Shown here piece after piece: positions 18,656 to 26,821 of a DNA stretch of 64,000 nucleotides. Location: positions 136,771 through 200,770 of the forward strand of contig JADIYN010000014.1 in assembly GCA_016705335.1 (NCBI GenBank), in the 5' to 3' direction. The stretch comes from Draconibacterium sp. (GTDB lineage: Bacteria; Bacteroidota; Bacteroidia; Bacteroidales; Prolixibacteraceae). The translations under genes were made by a program, and so were the position numbers. Every line of letters begins with the position of its first letter. Within the stretch, counting starts at the first letter, position 1. The notes under the pieces are model-generated. The model had not been told where the DNA came from. It saw only the letters and a program-made list of their open reading frames with translations, and searched no databases.

Positions 18656-19387
18656 TTATCCGTTTTTGCTAATGTGGATTAGGGAACCTTCGTCCAATAT
18701 TTCAATGTTACTTCCCTGAGTTTTAATGATATTTGATTCTTTAAATTGTTGGAGTATCCTAACAAGGCTCTCCTTTGTCATGTTCGACATGTCAGCAAGT
18801 TCCTGTCGTGAAAGATCAATTGTGAACTGAGATTTCCTGTAAATTTCATCTTTTAAATAGAGCAAAGTTTCAGCTACACGACCAGGCATATATTTCTGTG
18901 TTAAACTAACCATTTTTGAAAGCAGGTAGTTGTTTTGTTTGGTGTGGTTGCGAAGTAATTCAACTGCAAAACTATTGTTCTCGGCAAAAAGGTTACTTAG
19001 TTTACTGGCATCAATAAGGCAGCAAGTAACTGGTGTTAATGCTGAAATTGTAAAATGTTGCACATTACCGTTGAAAAGACCTCCGCCACTTATAAAATCT
19101 CCACGGCCAATTATTTTTACGATAAGATTTTTTCCTTTTTCTCCCTCAATAAAAACTTTTGCCAATCCATCTCTCATACAAATAACAAAAGTTGAGGAAG
19201 TATTTTGTTTGATTATTGTTTCTCTTACGTTATACTTAATTTGTTGTTTTTTATCGATCAGAAAGTGTAATTCTTTTTCTGATAATGACTTAAAAATATT
19301 TGCTTCGTTTTCTACAAAGCAACTCATATTGCAGCAACTTTTACCTTTTTCACAATCAACGCAATCCTTTTCTATTGCCATGGTCAT
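18656..19387 (-). CDS. FNR-like Crp/Fnr regulator with N-terminal cysteine cluster
   Basis: A 243-residue Crp/Fnr protein with an N-terminal extension, cNMP-binding-like beta-roll (about 45-140), dimerisation helix and a C-terminal HTH (LSRQELADMSNMTKESLVRIL). The extension has C9, C12, C18, C19 and C23. C9-x2-C12-x5-C18 reproduces the spacing of the iron-sulfur ligands of E. coli FNR (C20, C23, C29). C122/C123 in LTPVTCCLIDASKL align with FNR C122. An oxygen- or NO-sensing [4Fe-4S] switch is likely. The recognition helix has E-S-x-x-R, as in FNR/CRP. ATG at 19387; the third codon is also ATG. Confidence 0.85.
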   Translation of the reverse strand: MTMAIEKDCVDCEKGKSCCNMSCFVENEANIFKSLSEKELHFLIDKKQQIKYNVRETIIKQNTSSTFVICMRDGLAKVFIEGEKGKNLIVKIIGRGDFISGGGLFNGNVQHFTISALTPVTCCLIDASKLSNLFAENNSFAVELLRNHTKQNNYLLSKMVSLTQKYMPGRVAETLLYLKDEIYRKSQFTIDLSRQELADMSNMTKESLVRILQQFKESNIIKTQGSNIEILDEGSLIHISKNG

Positions 19388-19470
19388 AATAATCTTCTGT
19401 ATATAAATAGAATAACTTTAATGGTTTTGCCTTTTTTATCAAACTAAAACATTGGAAACTTAATAATATT

Positions 19471-19484
19471 TTGACATTTATCAA
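19471..19484. promoter_or_regulatory. FNR/CRP-type palindrome upstream of the FNR-like gene
   Basis: TTGACATTTATCAA is the exact reverse complement of the site at 18641 and lies 84 bases before the regulator's start, suggesting autoregulation. Confidence 0.65.
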
Positions 19485-19606
19485 TTAATTAAGTGATATT
19501 TTTTTTCAAAATACATTTGTTCGAAACATAAAATTTCAAACCTGAAAGATCAAAAAAGTGTTAATGATTAAAAAACAGAATTTAATGAAAACTTTTAAGT
19601 CTCCTG

Positions 19607-20374
19607 TTAAATTAACCTTGTTCCTCTGCCGGTTGCTATGTTTTGAGCGTTGGTGATGAGCACCTCTTTTACACCTTTCTTTTTAGCATTGAATCCATTG
19701 TCAAGTTTAGGTATCATACCCGAATTGATAATACCTTCCTCTTTATATTGCTGAAACAATTCATTATCTAATTCATAAATTATCGAGGTTTCATCATTTT
19801 GATTCAACATGACACCTTTTTTCTCGAAACAGAAAAACAGATAGACATTAAAATACCGTGATAATTCGGTTGCAATTTCTGTTGCGATTGTATCAGCATT
19901 TGTGTTTAACAACTGCCCGTTTCCATCATGCGTAAGCGGAGCAATTACCGGGATAACATTTTCGTTTAAAAGCATCCGAAGTTCACGGGAGTTTACATCT
20001 TCCACATCGCCGACATATCCATAATCAATTTCGCCAACAACGCGCTTTTTAGCCCGCATCAAACTTAAATCAGCACCGGTTAGTCCAAGTGCATTGCAAT
20101 TTCTGGCCTGTAATCCGGCAACAATTTTTTTGTTTATCAAACCACCGTAAACCATTGTAACAACATCTAAATTTGCTGCATCCGTAATCCGGCGACCATC
20201 AACCATTTTAGTCTCAATACCTAATTTTGCCGCTATTTCGGTAGCTGTTGTGCCACCACCATGAACAAGGATTTTATATCCCGAAATTTTGCTGAACTGA
20301 TCTAAAAGTGAATTCAATGATTGCGGATCTTCGACTACTTTTCCGCCAACTTTAATAATTGTAATCCTGTCCAT
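19607..20374 (-). CDS. argB: Acetylglutamate kinase
   Basis: An amino-acid kinase fold protein of 255 residues. IIKVGGKVV at the start is the phosphate-binding Lys/Gly segment, LVHGGG and the NTNADTIATEIATEL motif bind substrate and ATP, and GMIPKLDNG near 220 is diagnostic of ArgB. It phosphorylates N-acetylglutamate in arginine synthesis (N-acetylornithine or N-succinylornithine versions exist in Bacteroidota). It lies 16 bases after hisH, an unusual place: hisA or hisF would be expected there. Confidence 0.9.
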   Translation of the reverse strand: MDRITIIKVGGKVVEDPQSLNSLLDQFSKISGYKILVHGGGTTATEIAAKLGIETKMVDGRRITDAANLDVVTMVYGGLINKKIVAGLQARNCNALGLTGADLSLMRAKKRVVGEIDYGYVGDVEDVNSRELRMLLNENVIPVIAPLTHDGNGQLLNTNADTIATEIATELSRYFNVYLFFCFEKKGVMLNQNDETSIIYELDNELFQQYKEEGIINSGMIPKLDNGFNAKKKGVKEVLITNAQNIATGRGTRLI

Positions 20375-20389
20375 GAGTTTTGTTACGTT

Positions 20390-20989
20390 TTAAAGGTTTA
20401 TAAAGTTTTCCAAGATTTTTGCACCAACAGTTCCGCTTTTTTCAGGATGAAACTGGGTAGCATAAAAATTATTTTTTTGAAGAGCTGCACTAAATGGATT
20501 AATGTAATTGCATGTTGCCGTAGTGTGTTCTCCAAGCTTTGCAAAAAAGGAGTGTACAAAATAAACATATTGGTTTTCAGTTTCTTTCGAAAAAATTCTG
20601 CTTTTTAAATTGGTTATCGAATTCCATCCCATGTGTGGTACTTTTGTAATAAACTCTTCTCCCGGGTTAGGAATAAAACGTGTAACTTTTTCATCAAAAA
20701 TTCCCAGACATGAGGTGTTGTTTTCTTCAGAATGTGAACACATTAATTGCAAACCGAGGCAAATACCCAAAACCGGTTGTTTAAGTGAAACAATCAGTTT
20801 ATCAAGTCCCTGATTTCGCAAATATTCCATTGTAGTGCTAGCTTCTCCAACACCTGGAAAAATCACTTTGTCAGCATTCCTGATTTTTTCATGATCGGCG
20901 GTAATTTCAGCTTTGACACCCAACCGGGATAAAGCATTATTAACCGATTCGATATTTCCTGCATTGTATTTTATTATAACGATATTCAT
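20390..20989 (-). CDS. hisH: Imidazole glycerol phosphate synthase, glutaminase subunit
   Basis: A class I glutamine amidotransferase of 199 residues. The nucleophile elbow GICLGLQLMC, the segment VPHMGWNSI and the His-Glu pair in ATQFHPEKSGTVG complete the triad. HisH hydrolyses glutamine and channels ammonia to HisF. Neither hisF nor hisA follows; argB does. Start ATG at 20989 precedes MNIVIIKYNAGNIESVNNAL, the normal N-terminus. Confidence 0.93.
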   Translation of the reverse strand: MNIVIIKYNAGNIESVNNALSRLGVKAEITADHEKIRNADKVIFPGVGEASTTMEYLRNQGLDKLIVSLKQPVLGICLGLQLMCSHSEENNTSCLGIFDEKVTRFIPNPGEEFITKVPHMGWNSITNLKSRIFSKETENQYVYFVHSFFAKLGEHTTATCNYINPFSAALQKNNFYATQFHPEKSGTVGAKILENFINL

Positions 20990-21096
20990 ATTTTAAGTTC
21001 CAGGTTTCGAATTTTATCTCTGACGAGAACATTGTCCAGAGAATTGTAAATTGTAAATAAAAAAATAGTAAATCACCGGTATTCAGCATCCAGCAA

Positions 21097-21644
21097 CTAT
21101 TCCTTTAACAACAAATCTATTACTTCCTTCATTTCATTAAACTCTTCCTCCTTGTAAAGCCGGGTGAGGTATGCAATTTTCCGTTTTTATCAATAATGAT
21201 ATTTCGTGTCACTCCCGCGCCTTTTGCAGCAAAGGTGTAGAATATTTCAGCACCCGGATCTAAAGCAAGCGGGTAGGTAATTTTCATGTCACTGGCAAAT
21301 TTTTTTACTTTCTCAACAGGTTCATCCATATCAACGCCAAAAAGTACAAAATTCTTGTTGTTTTTATGTTTCTGCCAGATTTCACTTTCAATATGTGGCA
21401 TTTCTTTTCGGCAAACCGAACACCAACTTGCCGTGAATTGCAACATCACTACCTTTCCTTTCAAATCTGCAGTTTTTATAGTTTTCCCATCTGCGAGGGT
21501 GAATTCAATTTCAGGCATTGAATCACCTTGTTTTACAAGGTATCCGTATTCAGCAGGAATATCCTGCTTCGGCACTTTTGTTAGCTGTGCAAAAGCACAA
21601 GTTGTAAATAAGGATAAAAGTAGAATTGATACTATAGTTTTCAT
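21097..21644 (-). CDS. Secreted thioredoxin-family (TlpA/ResA-like) protein, C-terminus frameshifted
   Basis: A signal peptide (MKTIVSILLLSLFTTCAFAQ) precedes a thioredoxin fold with the active site WCSVCRKEMP and FGVDMDEPVEKVKKF. The frame as read ends at 21129 (GKLHTSPGFTRRKSLMK). The other frame after NGK gives IAYLTRLYKEEEFNEMKEVI and a stop at 21097, the expected amphipathic C-terminal helix. One base is missing or extra near 21172. Periplasmic disulfide reductase, perhaps for apocytochrome cysteines, but it sits among histidine genes. Confidence 0.82.
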
Positions 21645-21712
21645 TCGTTTTTCATTTTTTTATATTGAATGTTACCTGTTTTAACTCGCAACCTGCAACC
21701 TGTAACTTCTTT

Positions 21713-22597
21713 CTAATTAAACACAACCGTTCTGTTCCGATAAACAAGTATTTTACGTTGCAGGTGTTTATACACCGCCTGCGAAAGTACAATTTTTTCC
21801 AAATCGCGTCCTTTCCTGATTAATTTTTCAACAGTGTCAATATGGCTGCAGCGGGTAACATCCTGCTCAATAATGGGGCCGGCATCCAAATCAGATGTTA
21901 CATAATGACTTGTTGCACCAATTATTTTCACCCCTCGTTCATGTGCCGCATGATAAGGTTTGGCGCCAGCAAATGCTGGTAAAAATGAATGGTGGATATT
22001 TATTATTTTATTTGGGAAATGATTAACAAAATCACCCGAAAGCACTTGCATGTATCTTGCCAAAACCACAAAATCGATTTCCTTTTCTTTTAAAATTTCT
22101 ATTTCTTTTTTCTCCAGTTCAGCTTTGTTTTCGCTTGTTACAGGGAAATGGTAAAAATCAACTCCAAATCTATCGGCAACAGGTTTTAAAGTTTCATGGT
22201 TGCTTATTATCAGTGGAATTTCAACATCCCATTCCCCTGCAGTGTACCGGGCTAAAATATCAAACAGGCAATGTGGCATTTTTGAAACAAACAATGCCAT
22301 TCGTGGTATGTCATCGGTAAAATAAAGCCGCCAGTTCATTTGCAAAGCATTGGCAATCAGTGTTTCAAAGTATTCGCCGATTTTGTCATGCGGAATGGCA
22401 AAGCCGTCCAGTTCCCATTCAACCCGCATGTAAAAAATTTCTTCTTTTCGGTCAACATGCTGATCAAGATAAATAATGTTTCCCCTGTTTTGGTTCAAAA
22501 ACTCGGTTACTGTTGCTAAAATTCCCTGTTTATCAGGACAATGAATCAGCAGGATTGCCGTGTTTTTCTTTTCGCGAAGTGGTTTTATGGTTTTCAT
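21713..22597 (-). CDS. purU: Formyltetrahydrofolate deformylase
   Basis: An N-terminal ACT domain (TAILLIHCPDKQGILATVTEFL) is followed by a formyltransferase fold with the catalytic NIHHSFLPAF and TSHYVTSDLDAGPIIEQD. PurU releases formate from 10-formyl-THF, balancing C1 pools and feeding formate to purine synthesis. I take the ATG at 22597 (MKTIKPLREKKNTAIL); the frame has an earlier ATG at 22609. Located between hisB and the thioredoxin gene on the same strand. Confidence 0.92.
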   Translation of the reverse strand: MKTIKPLREKKNTAILLIHCPDKQGILATVTEFLNQNRGNIIYLDQHVDRKEEIFYMRVEWELDGFAIPHDKIGEYFETLIANALQMNWRLYFTDDIPRMALFVSKMPHCLFDILARYTAGEWDVEIPLIISNHETLKPVADRFGVDFYHFPVTSENKAELEKKEIEILKEKEIDFVVLARYMQVLSGDFVNHFPNKIINIHHSFLPAFAGAKPYHAAHERGVKIIGATSHYVTSDLDAGPIIEQDVTRCSHIDTVEKLIRKGRDLEKIVLSQAVYKHLQRKILVYRNRTVVFN

Positions 22598-22610
22598 AAT
22601 GGTAAGCAAA

Positions 22611-22641
22611 GCCCCCTAAATCCCCCGTGGGGGGACTTTTT
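22611..22641. repeat. GC-rich dispersed palindromic repeat, variant copy
   Basis: GCCCCCTAAATCCCCCGTGGGGGGAC, with stem CCCCC/GGGGG. It belongs to the family of short GC-rich repeats seen at 22731, 28732, 52022, 52328 and 53726. It lies just upstream of purU. Confidence 0.6.
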
Positions 22642-22730
22642 GTCACTGCAAAAAACAGGATTTTTCGAGGAGTTTATAAATAGATTGTTTCTGGTTACAG
22701 TCATTTTATTAATTGTTGGTATTTTTCTTA

Positions 22731-22760
22731 CTCCTCCCCTTCGGGGAGGTTGGGTGGGGC
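22731..22760. repeat. GC-rich dispersed palindromic repeat
   Basis: CTCCTCCCCTTCGGGGAGG followed by TTGGGTGGGGC. The CCTCCCC/GGGGAGG stem closes on a TTC-type loop. It stands immediately after the hisB stop codon, in an AT-rich background. Confidence 0.75.
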
Positions 22761-22761
22761 T

Positions 22762-23352
22762 TTACAACACCCCTTTTGTTGAGGGGAGTTCAAAGTTAAA
22801 AATATCTCGTTTGATTGCCATTTTTATGGCTTTTGCAAGCGCTTTGAAAATGGCTTCAATTTTATGATGCTCGTTTGTACCTTCTGCTTTTATGTTAAGG
22901 TTGCAGGCTGCTGCATCGGAAAATGATTTGAAAAAATGCAGGAACATTTCGGTTGGCATGTCACCAACTTTTTCGCGTTTAAATTCAGCATCCCAAACCA
23001 ACCATGGCCTGCCACCGAAATCAATTGCTGCAAGTGCAAGACAATCATCCATTGGCAGGCAAAATCCATATCTTTCCATCCCTATTTTATCGCCAACTGC
23101 CTTTTTAAAAGCTTCGCCCAAGGCCAGCGCCGTATCTTCAATGGTATGGTGTTCGTCAACTTCAAGGTCTCCTTTTACATCTATTTTTAAATCAACTCCC
23201 GAATGACGGCCAATCTGGTTCAGCATGTGATCAAAAAAATGTAAGCCAGTTGAAATTTCACAAACACCCGAACCGTCAAGATTAATCCGGATTGAAATAC
23301 TTGTTTCTTTTGTTGTTCTTTCAACTTTGGCAATTCTTTCGGAAGCTGCCAC
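22762..23352 (-). CDS. hisB: Imidazoleglycerol-phosphate dehydratase (C-terminal half of HisB)
   Basis: A complete IGPD: STGLHFFDHMLNQIGRHSGVDL, GDLEVDEHHTIEDTALALGEA and EGTNEHHKIEAIFKALAKA hold the manganese-binding histidines. It ends ELPSTKGVL, the family C-terminus. The only in-frame start is GTG at 23352. Upstream in the same frame, separated by a single TAG, is the phosphatase domain; in Bacteroides the two are one polypeptide (DW-D-x-I then 12 residues then RR.TKET). Either two proteins are made from GTG, or the TAG is a mutation or error in a bifunctional hisB. Confidence 0.9.
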   Translation of the reverse strand: MAASERIAKVERTTKETSISIRINLDGSGVCEISTGLHFFDHMLNQIGRHSGVDLKIDVKGDLEVDEHHTIEDTALALGEAFKKAVGDKIGMERYGFCLPMDDCLALAAIDFGGRPWLVWDAEFKREKVGDMPTEMFLHFFKSFSDAAACNLNIKAEGTNEHHKIEAIFKALAKAIKMAIKRDIFNFELPSTKGVL

Positions 23353-23358
23353 ACATGC

Positions 23359-23886
23359 CTAAATATCATCCCAGTCTTCAGAAATCAAAACACAATGATT
23401 GGCTAAACCTTGTTTTTCCATCTGTTCAACCAAATCGCCATTATTGATTAAAATACCTTTGGCGCCAAGGTTTTTTGCCAATTGAATATCGGTTAACCGG
23501 TCACCAATAACAAAACTGTTTTCAAGATCATAATCGCCATTCAAATATTTGGTTAACATTCCAACACCCGGTTTTCGGGTGGGCAAATTTTCATGCGGGA
23601 AACTACGGTCGATTAAAATATCATCGAAAGTAACACCTTCGTTTTCAAAAGACTGAAGTACCTTTTTATGTGCAGGCCAAAATGTTTCTTCCGGATAAGA
23701 AGCTGTTCCCAGCCCGTCCTGATTTGTAACCATTACCAAATCGTAATCCAGGTTTTTCTGAATAAAAAATAAATTCCTGAAAACCTTTGGTAGAAATTCC
23801 AGTTTTTCAAGAGAATCGATTTGTTCGTCTTCAGGCTCAAAAATCAATGTGCCGTCGCGATCAATAAAAAGTGCTTTTTTCTTCAT
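23359..23886 (-). CDS. hisB: Histidinol-phosphatase (N-terminal half of HisB)
   Basis: HAD-superfamily phosphatase with the nucleophile motif IDRDGTL, MVTNQDGLGT, TRKPGVGML and the Mg-binding FVIGDRLTDIQLA. It removes phosphate from histidinol phosphate. The frame ends EDWDDI-TAG, and GCA TGT GTG continues in the same frame into the dehydratase. This matches the linker of bifunctional HisB, so the stop falls inside a normally continuous protein. Confidence 0.9.
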   Translation of the reverse strand: MKKKALFIDRDGTLIFEPEDEQIDSLEKLEFLPKVFRNLFFIQKNLDYDLVMVTNQDGLGTASYPEETFWPAHKKVLQSFENEGVTFDDILIDRSFPHENLPTRKPGVGMLTKYLNGDYDLENSFVIGDRLTDIQLAKNLGAKGILINNGDLVEQMEKQGLANHCVLISEDWDDI

Positions 23887-23907
23887 TTATTATTAAAATA
23901 ATGCTTG

Positions 23908-24937
23908 TCAAATATAATCTTTTAAAGCCTGAAGCAATACAATATCTTCGTCCATTGTGCCAATTGTAATGCGCAAACTGTTGTCGCACAAATGTATTTT
24001 CGACCTGTCGCGAACGATGATTCCATTTTCAACTAGATAGTCGTAAATTCTCCGCGCGTCATTCATAGTAACCAGCAAAAGTTTGCATCTGATGGATATA
24101 TTTTTGTAACGAAATGCAATTTTGTCAAATATTTTGCCATTTTCTCACGCTCTTCAATTAGCTTTTTACCCAAATGTCAACTTGTTCTTTGTTGTCAAGT
24201 AGTTCGAGCGCCTTTTGCTGCGTTAAAATATTTATGTTGTAAGGGTATTTTATTTTATTCAGCACCTGAATTATTTCAACAGATGCAAATGCCATTCCCA
24301 GTCTGATTCCGGCCATTCCCCATGCTTTTGAAAAGGTTTGCAGGATAACCAGATTTGGATATTTATCCAATCCGGGAAGCAATGATTTTCCCGGGGCGAA
24401 ATCAATATAAGCTTCGTCAACCACAACAATCCCTTCGAAACTTTGAATTATTTCAAGCATAGCTTCTTTATCCAAACTATTGCCGCTGGGGTTGTTTGGC
24501 GAGCAAAGGAAAATCAGTTTTGTATTTTTGGTTACTGCCTGTAATATTTGTTTCGAATCCAATTCAAATTCCTGACTTAGCGAAACTTTTATTACTTCGA
24601 TATCATTTGTGTCGGCGGCAACCTGGTACATTCCGTAGGTTGGATTGATGGTAACAATATTATCATTACCCGGTTCGCAAAATGCGCGAATGAGCAAATC
24701 GATTGGTTCGTCGCTGCCATTTCCGAGGAAAATCCGGTTGGCAGAAATGTTTTTCAAAAATGATATTTTTTGTTTCAGTTCTTTTTGCAGCGGATCAGGA
24801 TAACGGTTGTAAGGTTCGTTAAACGGATTCTCATTTGCATCGAGAAAAACCATCGCATCGCCTGAATATTCATCGCGGGCCGAAGAATATGGTTTTAGGT
24901 TTTGTATGTTTTTTCGAATCAGGTTGTTGATGTTCAT
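23908..24937 (-). CDS. hisC: Histidinol-phosphate aminotransferase (two frameshifts)
   Basis: PLP-dependent aminotransferase: FLDANENPFN, FLGNGSDEPIDLLIRAF, FLCSPNNPSGN, VVDEAYIDFAPG and the PLP-lysine segment LQTFSKAWGMAGIRLG. The first frame stops at 24158 after DIWVKS. Adding one A gives WVKKLIEEREKMAKYLTKL, and adding one T near 24078 gives ANFLLVTMNDARRIYDYL and on to LRITIGTMDEDIVLLQALKD with a stop at 23908. Both breaks are in homopolymers, so they are likely deletions made by sequencing. It converts imidazole-acetol phosphate to histidinol phosphate. Confidence 0.9.
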
Positions 24938-24985
24938 TTTTATAATTGGTTATTAATTAGTAAATGTAAATTTTAACTTTGCAAA

Positions 24986-25209
24986 ATGAGTCCAACGGTT
25001 TTCAAGGAACAAAATTACAGGTTTTTCTTTTTTTCGAGGGAAGTAGAGAGAATGCACGTGCATGTGATTAACCCTGAAGGAGAAGCTAAATTTTGGATAG
25101 AACCTGAAATTGAACTTGTTAAAAGTACTGTATTCAATAAAAAACAGATTTAGCTGTTGATGAATATTATAAAACAGAATGAAAATGAAATCAGAAATAG
25201 CTGGAAAGA
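24986..25209 (+). CDS. DUF4160 protein with an in-frame TAG
   Basis: ATG at 24986 opens MSPTVFKEQNYRFFFFSREV, then RMHVHVINPEGEAKFWIEPE, the core of DUF4160. A TAG at about 25151 interrupts it. The same frame continues LLMNIIKQNENEIRNSWKEH and stops at 25209, which is the expected C-terminal helix of the family. The point mutation (or base error) leaves a protein of about 55 residues. DUF4160 genes commonly pair with DUF2442 genes, as here, and the pair resembles a toxin-antitoxin module, but activity is unproven. Confidence 0.72.
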
Positions 25210-25445
25210 ACATTTTAGAAGTTGAAGTTACCAACATTTCAGTACATGGATTTTGGTTGTTATTAGGAGAGAATGAGTTTTTTCTTCCATTTAATGATTT
25301 TCCCTGGTTTAAAGATGCGCGCATATCAGAAATTTCTGACGTTTCATTATTGAACGACCAACATTTGTTTTGGGAGAAATTAGATATAGATCTTACTTTA
25401 AACATGATTCAAAATCCTCAGAATTATCCATTGATTTCCAAATAA
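25179..25445 (+). CDS. DUF2442 protein, partner of DUF4160
   Basis: An 88-residue frame; MKSEIAGKNILEVEVTNISV could start at 25185. The core VHGFWLLLGENEFFLPFNDF then PWFKDA and HLFWEKLDIDLTLNMIQNP is the DUF2442 consensus. It overlaps the restored end of the DUF4160 gene and its TAA directly abuts the stop of hisD on the other strand. The two-gene insert runs against the histidine operon. Confidence 0.8.
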   Translation: MKMKSEIAGKNILEVEVTNISVHGFWLLLGENEFFLPFNDFPWFKDARISEISDVSLLNDQHLFWEKLDIDLTLNMIQNPQNYPLISK

Positions 25446-26726
25446 TTAGATTTCTTTCAACCTCAAACTAATTGCGTTTTTATGTGCTTCCAATTCCTCA
25501 GCCACAGCCATTTTTTCAATAGCAGGTCCAATATTTTTTAATCCTTCTTTTGAAATCTCCTGAAAAGTTATTTTTCTTAAAAAACTATCGAGATTAACTC
25601 CGCTGTATGACCGGGACCATCCATTTGTAGGCAAAGTGTGGTTTGTTCCTGAAGCATAATCACCGGCGCTTTCCGGTGTATATTCTCCAAGAAAAACAGA
25701 GCCTGCATTTGTAATTTTTTCTGCAATCTCCGTATAATTTTTTGTACTGATTATTAAATGTTCAGGAGCATATTCGTTAATCAACCCAATTTGCTCATCC
25801 GGATTTTCCTGTACAATTAAAATACTGTGTTCGAGTGCTTTTGAAGCTATTTTTCCTCTGGGCAACTTAATTACCTGTCTTTCAATTTCGGTTAAAACCT
25901 TTTCAACAATTTCCAAGCGGTTGGCAACCAAAATTACCTGGCTGTCAGGTCCATGTTCAGCCTGTGAGAGTAAATCAGATGCCACAAATGCCGGATTGGA
26001 GGTATCATCGGCAACAACCAAAACTTCTGATGGTCCGGCAGGCATATCAATGGCAACATCATTCATGCTTACCAATTGTTTTGCTGCCATTACATATTGG
26101 TTTCCCGGACCGAAAATTTTGTAGGTTTTTGGAACCGTTTCAGTTCCAAACGCCATTGCTCCAATGGCTTGAACTCCACCCAATTTGTAGATTTGTGTGA
26201 CTCCCGAAATTTTTGCAGCATATAAAATTGCAGCGTGAATTTTCCCTTCTTTGTTGGGAGGCGAGCACAATATAATTTCTTTGCAACCTGCAATTTGAGC
26301 TGGAATTGCCAGCATCAAAACAGTTGAAAATAACGGTGCCGAACCTCCTGGAATGTAAAGTCCAACTTTTTCGATAGCCACAGGTTTTTGCCAGCAAACA
26401 ACACCTTTTGAGGTTTCAACTTTTTTGATTTCTGATTTTTGTGCTGCATGAAAAATCGTAATATTTTTTGACGCCAAAGTAATCGCATCTTTTAACTCAC
26501 TGTCAACCAATTTTTCTGCTTCATCAATTTCTTCTTTTGCTACCAAAATTGAATCCAGATCAACTCCATCAAATTGTAAAGTGAACTTTTTCAGCGCTTT
26601 ATCGCCATTACTTTTAATTTCATCTAAAATAGTTTGAACTTTACCGTATAATTCGGAAACGTCTATTAAAGGCCGTTTTAAAATCTCGGGCCAGTTTGTT
26701 TTTTCAGGATTTATATATGTTTTCAT
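25446..26726 (-). CDS. hisD: Histidinol dehydrogenase
   Basis: A full-length 426-residue HisD. KVGLYIPGGSAPLFSTVLML, GVQAIGAMAFGTETVPK, IDMPAGPSEVLVVADD and ASDLLSQAEHGPDSQV carry the NAD- and zinc-binding residues, and EYAPEHL and HTLPTNGWSRSYSGV follow. It oxidises histidinol to histidine in two NAD-dependent steps. Its stop meets the DUF2442 stop tail to tail. Confidence 0.95.
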   Translation of the reverse strand: MKTYINPEKTNWPEILKRPLIDVSELYGKVQTILDEIKSNGDKALKKFTLQFDGVDLDSILVAKEEIDEAEKLVDSELKDAITLASKNITIFHAAQKSEIKKVETSKGVVCWQKPVAIEKVGLYIPGGSAPLFSTVLMLAIPAQIAGCKEIILCSPPNKEGKIHAAILYAAKISGVTQIYKLGGVQAIGAMAFGTETVPKTYKIFGPGNQYVMAAKQLVSMNDVAIDMPAGPSEVLVVADDTSNPAFVASDLLSQAEHGPDSQVILVANRLEIVEKVLTEIERQVIKLPRGKIASKALEHSILIVQENPDEQIGLINEYAPEHLIISTKNYTEIAEKITNAGSVFLGEYTPESAGDYASGTNHTLPTNGWSRSYSGVNLDSFLRKITFQEISKEGLKNIGPAIEKMAVAEELEAHKNAISLRLKEI

Positions 26727-26821
26727 CTCATTAAAATTGTTAATTTTTTAAGGTATTCGATGGAACTCGTCATAGAATGGTTAATCTGTGTCCCGAGTAA
26801 TCGGGATGGCTCGTTTCATAG

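Noticed and set aside
22762..25209. Recoding of UAG as a sense codon, suggested by two in-frame TAGs in hisB and DUF4160
   Set aside because: Other genes end with TAG (DUF5777 gene, GH105 gene, restored tlpA-like gene, pmbA), so UAG is an ordinary stop here. The two cases are more likely point changes.
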